This document shows positions 55,028 to 62,768 of a DNA stretch of 64,000 nucleotides, piece by piece (positions within the stretch are counted from its first letter, which is position 1; every line of letters starts with the position of its first letter). The translations under genes and the position numbers were made by a program. This DNA comes from CBDAPI01 sp965248635 (GTDB lineage Bacteria > Acidobacteriota > UBA6911 > RPQK01 > CBDAPI01). The stretch covers positions 930,001 to 994,000 of the forward strand of contig OZ252114.1 in assembly GCA_965248635.1 (NCBI GenBank), given 5' to 3'. Below the pieces are notes generated by a model. It worked only from the letters and a program-made list of their open reading frames with translations, did not search any database and had not been told where the DNA came from.

Positions 55028-55948
55028 TTAGCTCAGTCGCACCAGGAAGTCCTCGAAGGTGGGCTGCACGGTCACTCCTCCGGGCATCTGAGCATCGAGT
55101 TCCTCCAGGGTCCATCGACCTTCGCTTTCCAGCGTTTTCAACACCCCGGGCATGGACACGACCAGGATTCGATTCCCGATCACGTGAAAGATCTGCCGGG
55201 TCACGGCGCAGTTTTCTTCAGCCAGCCACCCAACCAGCGGAGACACGTTCGCCGGATGATAGAGATCGAGCTCTTCTTCGTTTTCGGGAGGCTGCAGCAC
55301 GTCCTCGACCCCAGGAGTCGTCAGGGCCAGTCGGGTCCGGGCGGAGGGCGAGATTGCATTGGATCGGACGCCGTAATGACCGACCTCGGCCGCGATCACT
55401 TGGGAAAGGGCCACAATCCCCAACTTGGCAGCGGCGTAATTGGCCTGGCCGAAATTCCCCACCAGTCCCGATACTGAGGATGTGTGAATGACACTGGCCC
55501 GGACTTGCTGTCCCGACTTGGCCTGCTGGCGCCAGTGCCGCAGGGCATGATGACTGGGGGCGGCGTGGCCTTTCAAATGGACTTTGATGACACCATCCCA
55601 CTCCGCCTCGGTCATGTTGGCGAGAGTCCGGTCGCGCAGAATTCCAGCGTTGTTGACCAGCACGTGCAGGTCTCCGAACGACTCAATGGCCAGACGAATC
55701 ATTTCCCCGGCCTCCTCCCAGCCGGAGACATCGTGGCCGCTGAAGACGGCCTGGCCTCCTGCGGCCAGAATCTCATCCACGACCTGTTCACCCGGAGCCC
55801 TGTCCGCACCCTCTCCGTCGACCGCGCTGCCCAGGTCATTGACGACCACCCGAGCACCGTGGGAAGCCAGGAAGAGGGCATGTTCGCGGCCCAGCCCGCG
55901 GCCTGCTCCTGTCACGACGGCAACTCTTCCTTCTAGACGCCTACTCAT
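55028..55948 (-). CDS. SDR oxidoreductase (17-beta-HSD4-like)
   Basis: A 306-residue SDR. The cofactor motif is TGAGRGLGREHALFLASHGARVVVNDLG (Gly-rich loop about residues 14-20, with Asp/Leu signature of NAD preference), NNAG near residue 95, catalytic Ser in VIHTSSVSGL and Y-A-A-A-K-L-G. The insertion SAVDGEGADRAPGEQVVDEI after beta-2 is typical of the dehydrogenase part of multifunctional hydroxysteroid/hydroxyacyl-CoA dehydrogenases. Its C-terminus extends to 306 residues, longer than a minimal SDR. It lies between the OB-fold protein gene (9 nt upstream) and the MITE-like element. Confidence 0.88.
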   Translation of the reverse strand: MSRRLEGRVAVVTGAGRGLGREHALFLASHGARVVVNDLGSAVDGEGADRAPGEQVVDEILAAGGQAVFSGHDVSGWEEAGEMIRLAIESFGDLHVLVNNAGILRDRTLANMTEAEWDGVIKVHLKGHAAPSHHALRHWRQQAKSGQQVRASVIHTSSVSGLVGNFGQANYAAAKLGIVALSQVIAAEVGHYGVRSNAISPSARTRLALTTPGVEDVLQPPENEEELDLYHPANVSPLVGWLAEENCAVTRQIFHVIGNRILVVSMPGVLKTLESEGRWTLEELDAQMPGGVTVQPTFEDFLVRLS

Positions 55949-55957
55949 CTGAACCCC

Positions 55958-56341
55958 CTATGGCCAAAAATTGGGAAGAGGCGGCACATCCTCTCGATCT
56001 CGCCAGGCCACCTGGACCCGATCTCCGATCTGGACTCCTTCGCTCTCGATGTTGGTGAGCATCCTGGGACCTTCGTCCAGCTCGACAACCGCCACGATGT
56101 AGGGTACTGGAGGGGACGGCAGCAGCTGGCGTCGGACCGTGGTCATCGAGTAAACGGTGGCGGTTCCCCGGGCCTGGACCCATTCAACGTCCGACTCACA
56201 GTGGAGGCAGAAGGGTCTTCCATAAAACTGATAGCGATTACATTCCGTGCAATGTTGGATTTTGAGCTGCCGCCGGGTGGCAGCGCGCCAGTATTCCTGG
56301 TTGAAGGCGTCGCCGTACGGTTCAGATTCACTCATTGGCAA
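55958..56341 (-). CDS. DUF35-type zinc-ribbon OB-fold protein
   Basis: A 127-residue protein. Zinc-ribbon Cys pairs lie at about residues 34/37 and 48/51 (CTECNRYQFYGRPFCLHC), followed by an OB-fold (SDVEWVQARGTATVYSMTTV...YIVAVVELDEGPRMLTNIE...GDRVQVAWRD). DUF35 proteins are obligate partners of thiolase-like or hydratase-like enzymes, supporting acyl-CoA handling. Its start overlaps the upstream thiolase-like gene by 14 nt, so a 1:1 complex with that protein is likely. Confidence 0.88.
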   Translation of the reverse strand: MPMSESEPYGDAFNQEYWRAATRRQLKIQHCTECNRYQFYGRPFCLHCESDVEWVQARGTATVYSMTTVRRQLLPSPPVPYIVAVVELDEGPRMLTNIESEGVQIGDRVQVAWRDREDVPPLPNFWP

Positions 56342-57491
56342 GTATCACCGTTGAAGCAGTAGAAAAGAGCCCGCCGACGCCGTTGGCTGCTGCCAGCCTG
56401 GCTCCCGGCACCTGGCGGTCTCCGGCCGCCCCTCGAAGCTGTCGAACCGCCTCGACAAGAAGAAGCAGCCCCAGCGCTCCCGGGTGGTTATAAGAGAGGC
56501 CTCCACCGGAGGTCAGAGCGGGGAAGTCGCCACCGGGTCCCAGCCTGCCCCCTTCCACAAAGGCTCCCCCTTCGCCTTTTTCACAGAACCCCAGGTCTTC
56601 CAGCTGCAGAATCACCGTAATGGTGAATGAGTCATAGGGTTCAAGAACGTCGATGTCTTTCGGCTGGATGCCGGCCATGCCAAAGGCCTCTCGGCCGGCC
56701 AGCCTGGCCGCTGTCTTCGTCATGTCCGGCATCTGACCGATGTGCCAGTGGGTGTGGCTTTCTCCGGCTCCCAGCACTCGGATCGCCTTCTTGGCGGCAT
56801 CCCGGGCCCGGGCCTGACTGGTGAGAACCAGAGCACCTCCACCGTCTGTGACCAGGCAGCAGTCCAGCAGATGAAGGGGATCCGACATCATGGGTGAAGC
56901 CAGAACCTCCTGCACCGTCAAGGGATCACGAGACCAGGCCTTCGGATTCAGCTGAGCCCAGGAACGGGCGGCTACGGCCACTTCCGCCAGCTGCTCGGGG
57001 CTGGTTCCGTATTGATGCATGTGTCGAGCCGCCAGCAGGGCGTAGTGTCCGATGGGCACCGGAATCGCATAGGGAGCCTCGAACTGGGTGATGATGTTGT
57101 CATCATCCAGGGGTAGAACCCTGCTGCGGTTGCGCTTGCTTCTCTGCCTGGAGGCGTAGGCCACCAGCGCCACCTCGCAGCGGCACGTGGCGATGGCTGT
57201 CAGGGCGTGATGAACGTGGGCCTCAAAGGCTGCCCCCCCGAGGTTGGTCGTATCTGCGTAACGCGGCTGGATGCCGAGATACTCGCCCACCTGGACAGAG
57301 CCTTGTTCGCCCATGTAGTTGACGAAAATGCCGTCCACATCGGAGAGAGTCATACCCGCTTCTGCCAGTGCCTCGCGGGCCGCCACAGCTACCATGGAAA
57401 GCTCACTGTGACCGGCCACTTTCCCCAGCGGGGCCTCGGCCACGCCGGCAACATACACGGGATTCCGGGACAAATTGTTCACGATCTGCAC
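56328..57491 (-). CDS. Thiolase-fold protein lacking nucleophilic Cys (Ltp2-like)
   Basis: A 387-residue thiolase-superfamily (SCP-x/lipid-transfer) protein. At the usual nucleophile position it reads NLGGAAFEAHVHHAL, so the canonical Cys is replaced (Phe/Ala in this segment). The C-terminal GGGLSYNHPGALGLLLLVEAVRQLRG keeps the G-G-x-N-H-P-like loop. Cys-less members paired with DUF35 partners include the aldolase Ltp2 of actinobacterial steroid side-chain degradation; retro-aldol cleavage is therefore as plausible as thiolysis. First gene of the operon thiolase-like, OB-fold, SDR, 3-hydroxyacyl-CoA dehydrogenase. Confidence 0.82.
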   Translation of the reverse strand: MQIVNNLSRNPVYVAGVAEAPLGKVAGHSELSMVAVAAREALAEAGMTLSDVDGIFVNYMGEQGSVQVGEYLGIQPRYADTTNLGGAAFEAHVHHALTAIATCRCEVALVAYASRQRSKRNRSRVLPLDDDNIITQFEAPYAIPVPIGHYALLAARHMHQYGTSPEQLAEVAVAARSWAQLNPKAWSRDPLTVQEVLASPMMSDPLHLLDCCLVTDGGGALVLTSQARARDAAKKAIRVLGAGESHTHWHIGQMPDMTKTAARLAGREAFGMAGIQPKDIDVLEPYDSFTITVILQLEDLGFCEKGEGGAFVEGGRLGPGGDFPALTSGGGLSYNHPGALGLLLLVEAVRQLRGAAGDRQVPGARLAAANGVGGLFSTASTVILANE

Positions 57492-57585
57492 ACCCTGTCA
57501 ATTCCTCCTTCCCTTGTCAATGGAGAAAAAGGGGACAGTCTAGACTGTTTGAATGCATAAGTGACGAGAGTTGACAGAGTAGAGA

Positions 57586-57649
57586 TGGAGAATCCTCCCA
57601 CAACCAAAAACAAGCGAGCACGAGCTCGGCAAGCAAGGAGGATTCTCCA
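57586..57649 (+). promoter_or_regulatory. Hairpin sequestering the transposase ribosome-binding site
   Basis: TGGAGAATCCTCC (57586-57598) is the exact reverse complement of GGAGGATTCTCCA (57637-57649), which contains the AAGGAGG Shine-Dalgarno and abuts the ATG at 57650. The 13-bp stem would block translation when the transcript includes the left arm, as in other transposases protected from read-through transcription. Confidence 0.65.
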
Positions 57650-58666
57650 ATGGCAGAAACATACTACGTGGGTCTGGACATCCACAAGAAGGTGGTGAGC
57701 TACTGTGTCAAGCGGGCCTGTGGCGAGGTGGTTGATGAGGGAGTGATCGCAGCCCGTCGTAAGGATCTTGTCAGATGGGCGGAACAGCTGGAGGGAAGGT
57801 GGATTGGAGCGATGGAGGCGACCCTGTTCACGGGATGGATCTACGACACTCTGAAGCCTTTTGCTGAAGAGCTGAAGGTGGCCCATCCGGCCATGCTCAA
57901 AGCCATCGCGGTGGGGAAGAACAAGAGCGATCGACTGGACGCGCGCAAGATCGCCGATTTGACCCGCTGCAATCTTCTGGTGGAGTCCTATATGCCCCCG
58001 CCCGAGATGCGGCAACTCAGAACAGTGCTGCGCTACCGCAACCTGGTGGTGGGCCAGGCGGTACAGATCAAAAACCGAATCGCCGGACTGCTGATGGAAA
58101 CGGGAACGGCCTACAACAGCAAGAAGTTGCACGGCCAGAGGTACTTTCGAGAGCTGATGAGCGAACTGGAGGGGGTCCCCGACTCGGTAGTGCAGCTGTT
58201 GAGGCTGAGCCGCAACGGTCTGGAGAGCCTGCTGCAGCTCGAGCGTCAACTGATCCGAGGCCTGTTGGGGCAACCGCTGCTGGTCCAGCGGGTCGAGTTG
58301 TTGAGAACGATCCCGGGTGTGGGGATCATCACGGGACTGACCTGGGCCCTGGAGATCGGAGAGGTGAGTCGAATTCCCTCCATCGGGCAGGGGATCAGCT
58401 ACTGTGGGCTGTGCCAAGGCCTGAATGAATCGGCCGGCAAAGCCCAGCGAGGGCCGATTTCAAAGCAGCGCAACAAGCACCTGCAGCGCACCTTGATTGA
58501 AGCAGCTAAACTGGCTCCTCGATTTCACCCCGGACTGGCTGCCGTCTACCACAAGGCCCTCGAGCAGGGTCATGCCAATCGAGCCACTATCCAGGTGGCA
58601 CGCAAACTGGTGGCCTATCTGCTGGCCGTGGATCGCTCGGGCAGGCCCTTCCAGCTACGGGTCTGA
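57650..58666 (+). CDS. IS110-family transposase
   Basis: A 338-residue protein. The N-terminal RuvC-like DEDD domain begins YYVGLDIHKKVV (Asp10), with further acids in GAMEATLFTGW and KSDRLDARKIADL. The C-terminal Tnp20 domain has LLRTIPGVGIITGLTWALEIGEVSRIPSIGQGISYCGL and the Ser-containing AGKAQRGPISKQRNKHLQRTLIEAA, whose Ser is the proposed nucleophile. The open frame is intact, so the element may be active. IS110 recombinases use a bridge RNA encoded in the element's non-coding end to pair donor and target. Confidence 0.95.
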   Translation: MAETYYVGLDIHKKVVSYCVKRACGEVVDEGVIAARRKDLVRWAEQLEGRWIGAMEATLFTGWIYDTLKPFAEELKVAHPAMLKAIAVGKNKSDRLDARKIADLTRCNLLVESYMPPPEMRQLRTVLRYRNLVVGQAVQIKNRIAGLLMETGTAYNSKKLHGQRYFRELMSELEGVPDSVVQLLRLSRNGLESLLQLERQLIRGLLGQPLLVQRVELLRTIPGVGIITGLTWALEIGEVSRIPSIGQGISYCGLCQGLNESAGKAQRGPISKQRNKHLQRTLIEAAKLAPRFHPGLAAVYHKALEQGHANRATIQVARKLVAYLLAVDRSGRPFQLRV

Positions 58667-58722
58667 AGAGCTGGGGACGCAAGTTCGTGGAAGGTTTTGA
58701 AGATTTTTGGCTAATCGAGACT

Positions 58723-58807
58723 CCCGCCGGTCCTCCCTTAAAGGGACTGTGTGACGGCCGCAGACAACGGCTCCGATACACCCGTAGACTGTTTGGAGGC
58801 CGGCGGG
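58723..58807 (+). ncRNA. Candidate IS110 bridge RNA stem (3' non-coding end)
   Basis: CCCGCCGG (58723-58730) pairs with CCGGCGGG (58800-58807) and, after one bulged T, CCTCC (58732-58736) with GGAGG (58795-58799). The loop of about 58 nt contains TAGACTGTTTG (58785-58795), identical to 57541-57551 at the left end. Structured RNA plus a guide-like match to the element end is what a bridge RNA should look like. Inference only. Two other small hairpins follow (58898-58917 and 58929-58948). Confidence 0.4.
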
Positions 58808-59126
58808 TTAACCCAAACTCAATCTTCTGTGACGGCCCTTCGAGGCCCGATACAGCTCATGGATGTCTGGTCATGCTTGCCATTGACCCCCACGATTGAA
58901 AGTCTCGAGGCACTTTCTTCATACTCAACGGTGCTCTCCACAGCACCGAGGGGGGATCCTTGTCTCACTTGACAATTACTTATCATGGATGTCCCCTTTT
59001 TCGACACTGCGCTTCAGTATTCCTGGCTTCCGCCAGGGGCTCTGACCTTCGCCGGACAGTGATCAGAGCCCGGTGCGGGAGCACCGAGTAACTTGACGCA
59101 AGGGCTGTCATTCCAATGGTTGGCCC

Positions 59127-59150
59127 GAGTTCCAGGTTTCACGTTCCACG
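59127..59150. repeat. Intergenic heptad repeat (GTTCCA class), 3 units
   Basis: AGTTCCA, GGTTTCA, CGTTCCA just beyond the 3' end of the membrane-protein gene. Confidence 0.45.
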
Positions 59151-59157
59151 GGGCACC

Positions 59158-59544
59158 TCAGGTCTGGAGTGGCTCTCGTTCTCCCCGGATGTAGCGGATC
59201 ACATCGACGGTGTCGATGATCAGAGAAAGTGAGTTGATGAGGATGACCGCCAGTAGCCAGGAGCGGAAAACGCTGCCCTGAGGAGCAGCCTCCGTACGCA
59301 CCCACAGCCACAACACCATGGGAAGCCAGGCCAGGTGTCCGATCCCCAGGAGGCGGACGAATCCTCGGGCCTCAAAAATGGCGGTCTGGATGATGCCGCC
59401 GAGCATCAAGGCGGCCAGGACCACCTTCCCCTCCGGGCTCGACCAATAAAGCAGCCCGGGGACAAAGTTGATACCGAACAAGAGCATCACCCAGGCGACC
59501 CAGGGTTTGGGCATGTTCAGGACCGCACGAGGAAATCCTATCAT
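59158..59544 (-). CDS. Small polytopic membrane protein of unknown function
   Basis: A 128-residue protein starting MIGFPRAVLNMPKPWVAWVMLLFGINFVPG, with four hydrophobic segments (about 12-32, 42-58, 66-86 and 96-114) and a short charged C-terminus. A longer frame is open to 59658 but would overlap the divergent serine-hydrolase gene, so the internal ATG is preferred. No family recognised. Confidence 0.6.
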   Translation of the reverse strand: MIGFPRAVLNMPKPWVAWVMLLFGINFVPGLLYWSSPEGKVVLAALMLGGIIQTAIFEARGFVRLLGIGHLAWLPMVLWLWVRTEAAPQGSVFRSWLLAVILINSLSLIIDTVDVIRYIRGEREPLQT

Positions 59545-59624
59545 CGCCCTGACTCTACCAACTTCGGGACCCGAAGAGTAGGTGCAGCGAATGAACGGCA
59601 GCCCTTCGACACTTCGAACTTTCA

Positions 59625-60785
59625 GTGGTAGACTTCCGCTCTGTGCAATCCCCAACAAGACGTTTTCTCCGGAGTTTGCTGGCAGGAGTATTTCTGTTGG
59701 CTGGTTGTAGTAGTGCTCCGAAGGTTGAAGAGACGACCTCGGCGGAGCCCGCCACCCAATTGTATTTTCCTCCGGACTCCGGAGAGTGGGAGCGGATTGA
59801 CCCCGCCTCGGCCGACTGGGATCTGGAGGCTCTCGAGGCTGTGCTCGAGTACGCAGGGCAGCAGCGCTCCAGTGGTGTCGTCATCCTGCTCAAGGGGCGC
59901 ATTCTGGCCGAACGCTACTGGGAGGTGGAACCGCCTCCGGCCGTCATCGACTACATCGGATTGACTGCGGGAAAGGATGAGAGCGGCCATGTCATTGAAG
60001 ATGTGGCCTCGATCCAGAAGAGCGTAATCGCCTTTCTGGCGGGTGTGGCTGAAAGAAAGGGCCTTCTCGATATCGAGCAGCCAGCCTCGAAATACCTCGG
60101 CCAGGGATGGTCCAGGGCGAGGCCGGAGCAGGAGGCGCAGATCAAAGTCCGTAATCTCCTGTCCATGGCCAGCGGCCTGGATGAAGATCTGGCGTACATG
60201 GGCACGCCCGGGGAACTTTACATGTACAACACTCCGGCCTACAGCCGTACCGTTACGGTTCTGGAGAAGGTCACCGGCATGGACGTGAACGCGTACACCT
60301 CTAAGTGGCTGACCTCCCGGATCGGTATGCAGGCCAGTCGCTGGTGGACACGTTCCAGTGAAGTCATGGTGCCCTGGGCCAATGTCATCGGATTCGTGAC
60401 CACTGCCCGGGATCTGGCCCGCTTCGGGCTGCTGATGCAGGCACAGGGAAACTGGGAAGGCGAAGATCTCCTTCAGAACCCGGACTACTTCGAGCGAATG
60501 CTCTCTCCCTCCACTGTGGCCAACCCTTCCTACGGCTTCCTCTGGTGGCTGAATGGAGGAGACCGGTGGGTCATGGGGCGACAGAACACCGAAGCCAGGG
60601 AGGGATCGCTCGTCCCGCCAGCTCCTGACGATCTTTTTGCCGGCCTGGGCGCACTCGGCCGCAAGGTTTACGTGGTCCCCAGCCTGGGGCTGGTGTTCAC
60701 CAGGCTGGGCGCCCAACCTCCCGAAAAAGAGTTCAGCAACGAGATCTGGAAGCGCCTCATGAAGGCTGCTCCGAAGGCTGGGTAG
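59625..60785 (+). CDS. Serine hydrolase lipoprotein (class C beta-lactamase / DD-peptidase fold)
   Basis: A 386-residue lipoprotein (lipobox LLAGC, Cys28 if the GTG at 59625 is the start). The beta-lactamase-fold motifs are S-x-x-K in DVASIQKSVIAFLAG (about residue 129), Y-x-N in MYNTPAYS (about 201), and NYxFLWWLN-like NPSYGFLWWLNGGDRW near the end; the KTG-type third box is not obvious. These enzymes are esterases, amidases or D-peptidases; antibiotic resistance should not be assumed. The third motif ALGRKVYVVPSLGLVFTRLG marks the C-terminus. Confidence 0.85.
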   Translation: MVDFRSVQSPTRRFLRSLLAGVFLLAGCSSAPKVEETTSAEPATQLYFPPDSGEWERIDPASADWDLEALEAVLEYAGQQRSSGVVILLKGRILAERYWEVEPPPAVIDYIGLTAGKDESGHVIEDVASIQKSVIAFLAGVAERKGLLDIEQPASKYLGQGWSRARPEQEAQIKVRNLLSMASGLDEDLAYMGTPGELYMYNTPAYSRTVTVLEKVTGMDVNAYTSKWLTSRIGMQASRWWTRSSEVMVPWANVIGFVTTARDLARFGLLMQAQGNWEGEDLLQNPDYFERMLSPSTVANPSYGFLWWLNGGDRWVMGRQNTEAREGSLVPPAPDDLFAGLGALGRKVYVVPSLGLVFTRLGAQPPEKEFSNEIWKRLMKAAPKAG

Positions 60786-60811
60786 CGTTCCTCGTTCCAC
60801 GATCTGGGGTC

Positions 60812-61570
60812 TCAGGGCTTTTCACGGACCGTCGGATACTCGATTCCCAGCTGTTCCAGGTACGTGCTGTAGCGGGTCGGATCGAAGTAATGCTTCCGCA
60901 GCTCCGGCCGGTACTTTTCCATGATCTCCCGATTCAGATGGATGGCGGGCTTGTCCTGGGCAGAGATGAAAGGCTCGTAGGTATCGCTCTCGCTCTGCTC
61001 TTCGTCGAAATACTTTCTAGCTGCCTGCAGGATCTCTGGATTCAGCAAGAGATCCAGTGTGGTCATGGCCATGACCTTGGCACCGGCAGTGGCGCCCTTG
61101 TGAGCAATCGGCGTGGCCATTGCCACGGCGTTTGACCAGTGATGACCCGGAAGGTCGGGGATGTTGGAGGGGAAACGAAAGTTGACCGTTGGAACCGTCC
61201 AGGAAATGTCGCCAATGTCGTCGGAACCACCTCCCAGGTTCGGCCCCTGCGGGGCGGAAGGCACCGGAGACAGCTCGGTGGGCATACCTCGAACGTTGGG
61301 GTTGCCGAGTTCCCGCTGCAGCGCTTTGGCCAGAGTCTGATCTTTTTCGCTCCATTCGGGCAAGCCAATCGTTTTGATGTTTTCGTACATGGCCAGGGCG
61401 ATGGGCTTGTTGAAGTGACGGGGCCAGGCCGAACCCAGGATGCGCCAGTCCACTTCGGTGTCCTTCATCTGAGCTGCGCCCCGGGCCATCCGGTTTCCAA
61501 TCTCGAACATGCTCTTGATGTGGGCGTAGTCAATCTCCCGGAAGAAGTACCAGACCGAGGCAACCGTTCC
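60812..61570 (-). pseudogene. M20-family peptidase/amidohydrolase, C-terminal part only
   Basis: About 252 residues with the C-terminal signatures of AbgB-like M20 amidohydrolases: ASVWYFFREIDYAHIKSMFEIGNRMARGAAQM, the SDDIGDISWTVPTVNFRF stretch (final metal-ligand region), GHHWSNAVAMATPIAHKGATAGAKVMA. The N-terminal catalytic half with its first His and Asp ligands is missing; in this frame the sequence directly follows the TGA of the HupE gene (61571-61573). The ATG available at 61510 is internal to the domain. A deletion that removed the 5' half and fused the rest behind hupE is the simplest explanation. Confidence 0.78.
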
Positions 61571-62726
61571 TCAATCCAGCAAAATACGTTCCACCGTCCA
61601 GAACAGGCCAACTAGAGCAATGCAGCAGGAAGCCGGGATGGAAACCCGATGTCGGTACCAGTCTCTGGACTGAAAGTGTCCGACCGCCAGAAAAGCCAGC
61701 AGAATCACCGCCAGTTGACCGGCCTCGACGCCGATGTTAAATGACGCCAGGGCGATGGCAGTCTCCTTTCCCGGTGCCAGCAGGTTGCCAAGCACACTGG
61801 CAAAACCCAACCCGTGCAGTAGACCGAAACCAAACACCAGCCCCGTGCGCCAGGGATGCAACCGGCTGGTGAGGACATTCTCAACAGCGACGACCGTGAT
61901 GGACAGGGCAATCAGGGGCTCCACGACGAGCAGGGGCAGCGACACGATCTGATAGAAAGAGAGAGCCAGAGTCACTGAATGGGCAACTGTAAACGCCGTG
62001 ACCTGTGTGAGCAGGGGCCCCCACCGGGTGCACAGAAGGAACAATCCCAGGACGAAGAGAACGTGGTCCAGACCGCGGGGCAGGATGTGTTCAAATCCGA
62101 GCAGAAAGTAGCTCCAGAAAAGAGCCGCCCAGCCGGGTGTGAAGAAGTCTATGCCCGCCTCGCCGACGATGATGGGAAGTGGCATGCTTTCGCGACCGGC
62201 ACCAATAAACTGTCCCGCCGGCGGGCCGTCCGGGGCGTTCACCTCCAGCCAGATGATACCGGCCTGGTAAGGGAACGTGACCGTGAAATCTTCAGCCCCC
62301 GCCGGGAGCCTCCCCCAAATCTGAACGGGTGGAGCCCGCCTCGGCGCGAGCGTAAGACCGTCTTTCCGTACCAACTCCGGACCCGGAAAAAGAATCGAAT
62401 CCGGTTCCACAACGACCCCGCCGAAGCGCAGGCGCAGCCGCTCTTCGAACTGGCCTTTCGCGAAGTCGATACGGCTGGCTAGCTCAGCGTCACTCATGTC
62501 GCGAAGCTGTGTCCAGGCCTCCAGGGAGAGGTGTCCCGGCTCGGTTTCCAGGACGAAGGCCGCGATGTGAAATGCCGCTTCGATCTGGTAGGTCCCATCC
62601 ATCCGGAAGGTGGCTGTCGCCACGGCATTAGTCCAGATCGTGGGCAATGCAGAGAGAGCCTCCCGGGCCCAGCCCCAGCAAGACAGACAGAGCCGCCAGT
62701 GCGTAGCCGTCCCGGCGATTGAGCAT
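61571..62726 (-). pseudogene. HupE/UreJ-family membrane protein, +1 frameshift in the signal region
   Basis: About 385 residues. The start at 62726 reads MLNRRDGYALAALSVLLGL, followed by GPGGSLCIAHDL (signal peptide), but one extra G near 62635 throws the frame; the open frame continues from TNAVATATFRMDGTYQIEAAF. A periplasmic N-terminal domain of about 160 residues precedes the HupE/UreJ TM region (YFLLGFEHILPRGLDHVLFVLGLFLL, VAHSVTLAL, FGFGLLHGLGFASVLG), whose His residues suggest metal (Ni/Co) binding. The indel lies in a GG run, so a sequencing error is possible; if real, export would fail. Confidence 0.8.
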
Positions 62727-62768
62727 CACATCGACTCCGGTTTGAATCCTCCAAGTGAGTACTGACTA

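Larger units (their letters stand above)
57526..59001. mobile_element. IS110-family insertion sequence (borders approximate)
   Basis: The transposase is 57650-58666. Outer borders are not certain: a 12-bp inverted match, AAAAAGGGGACA at 57526-57537 and TGTCCCCTTTTT at 58990-59001, delimits 1,476 bp, a usual IS110 size. IS110 elements often lack true terminal repeats and can insert at REP-like palindromes, so the match could be host sequence. Inside the left end is a perfect palindrome ACAGTCTAGACTGT (57535-57548). The 3' non-coding part is about 335 nt and highly structured. Confidence 0.65.

Noticed and set aside
57526..59001. The 12-bp AAAAAGGGGACA inverted match as definite IS110 terminal repeats
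   Set aside because: IS110 elements usually lack terminal inverted repeats and often sit at REP-like palindromes, so the match may be host target sequence. I keep it only as an approximate border.
59625..60785. A beta-lactam resistance gene
   Set aside because: Only the generic serine beta-lactamase-fold motifs are visible, and the KTG-type box is not clear; many such lipoproteins are esterases.
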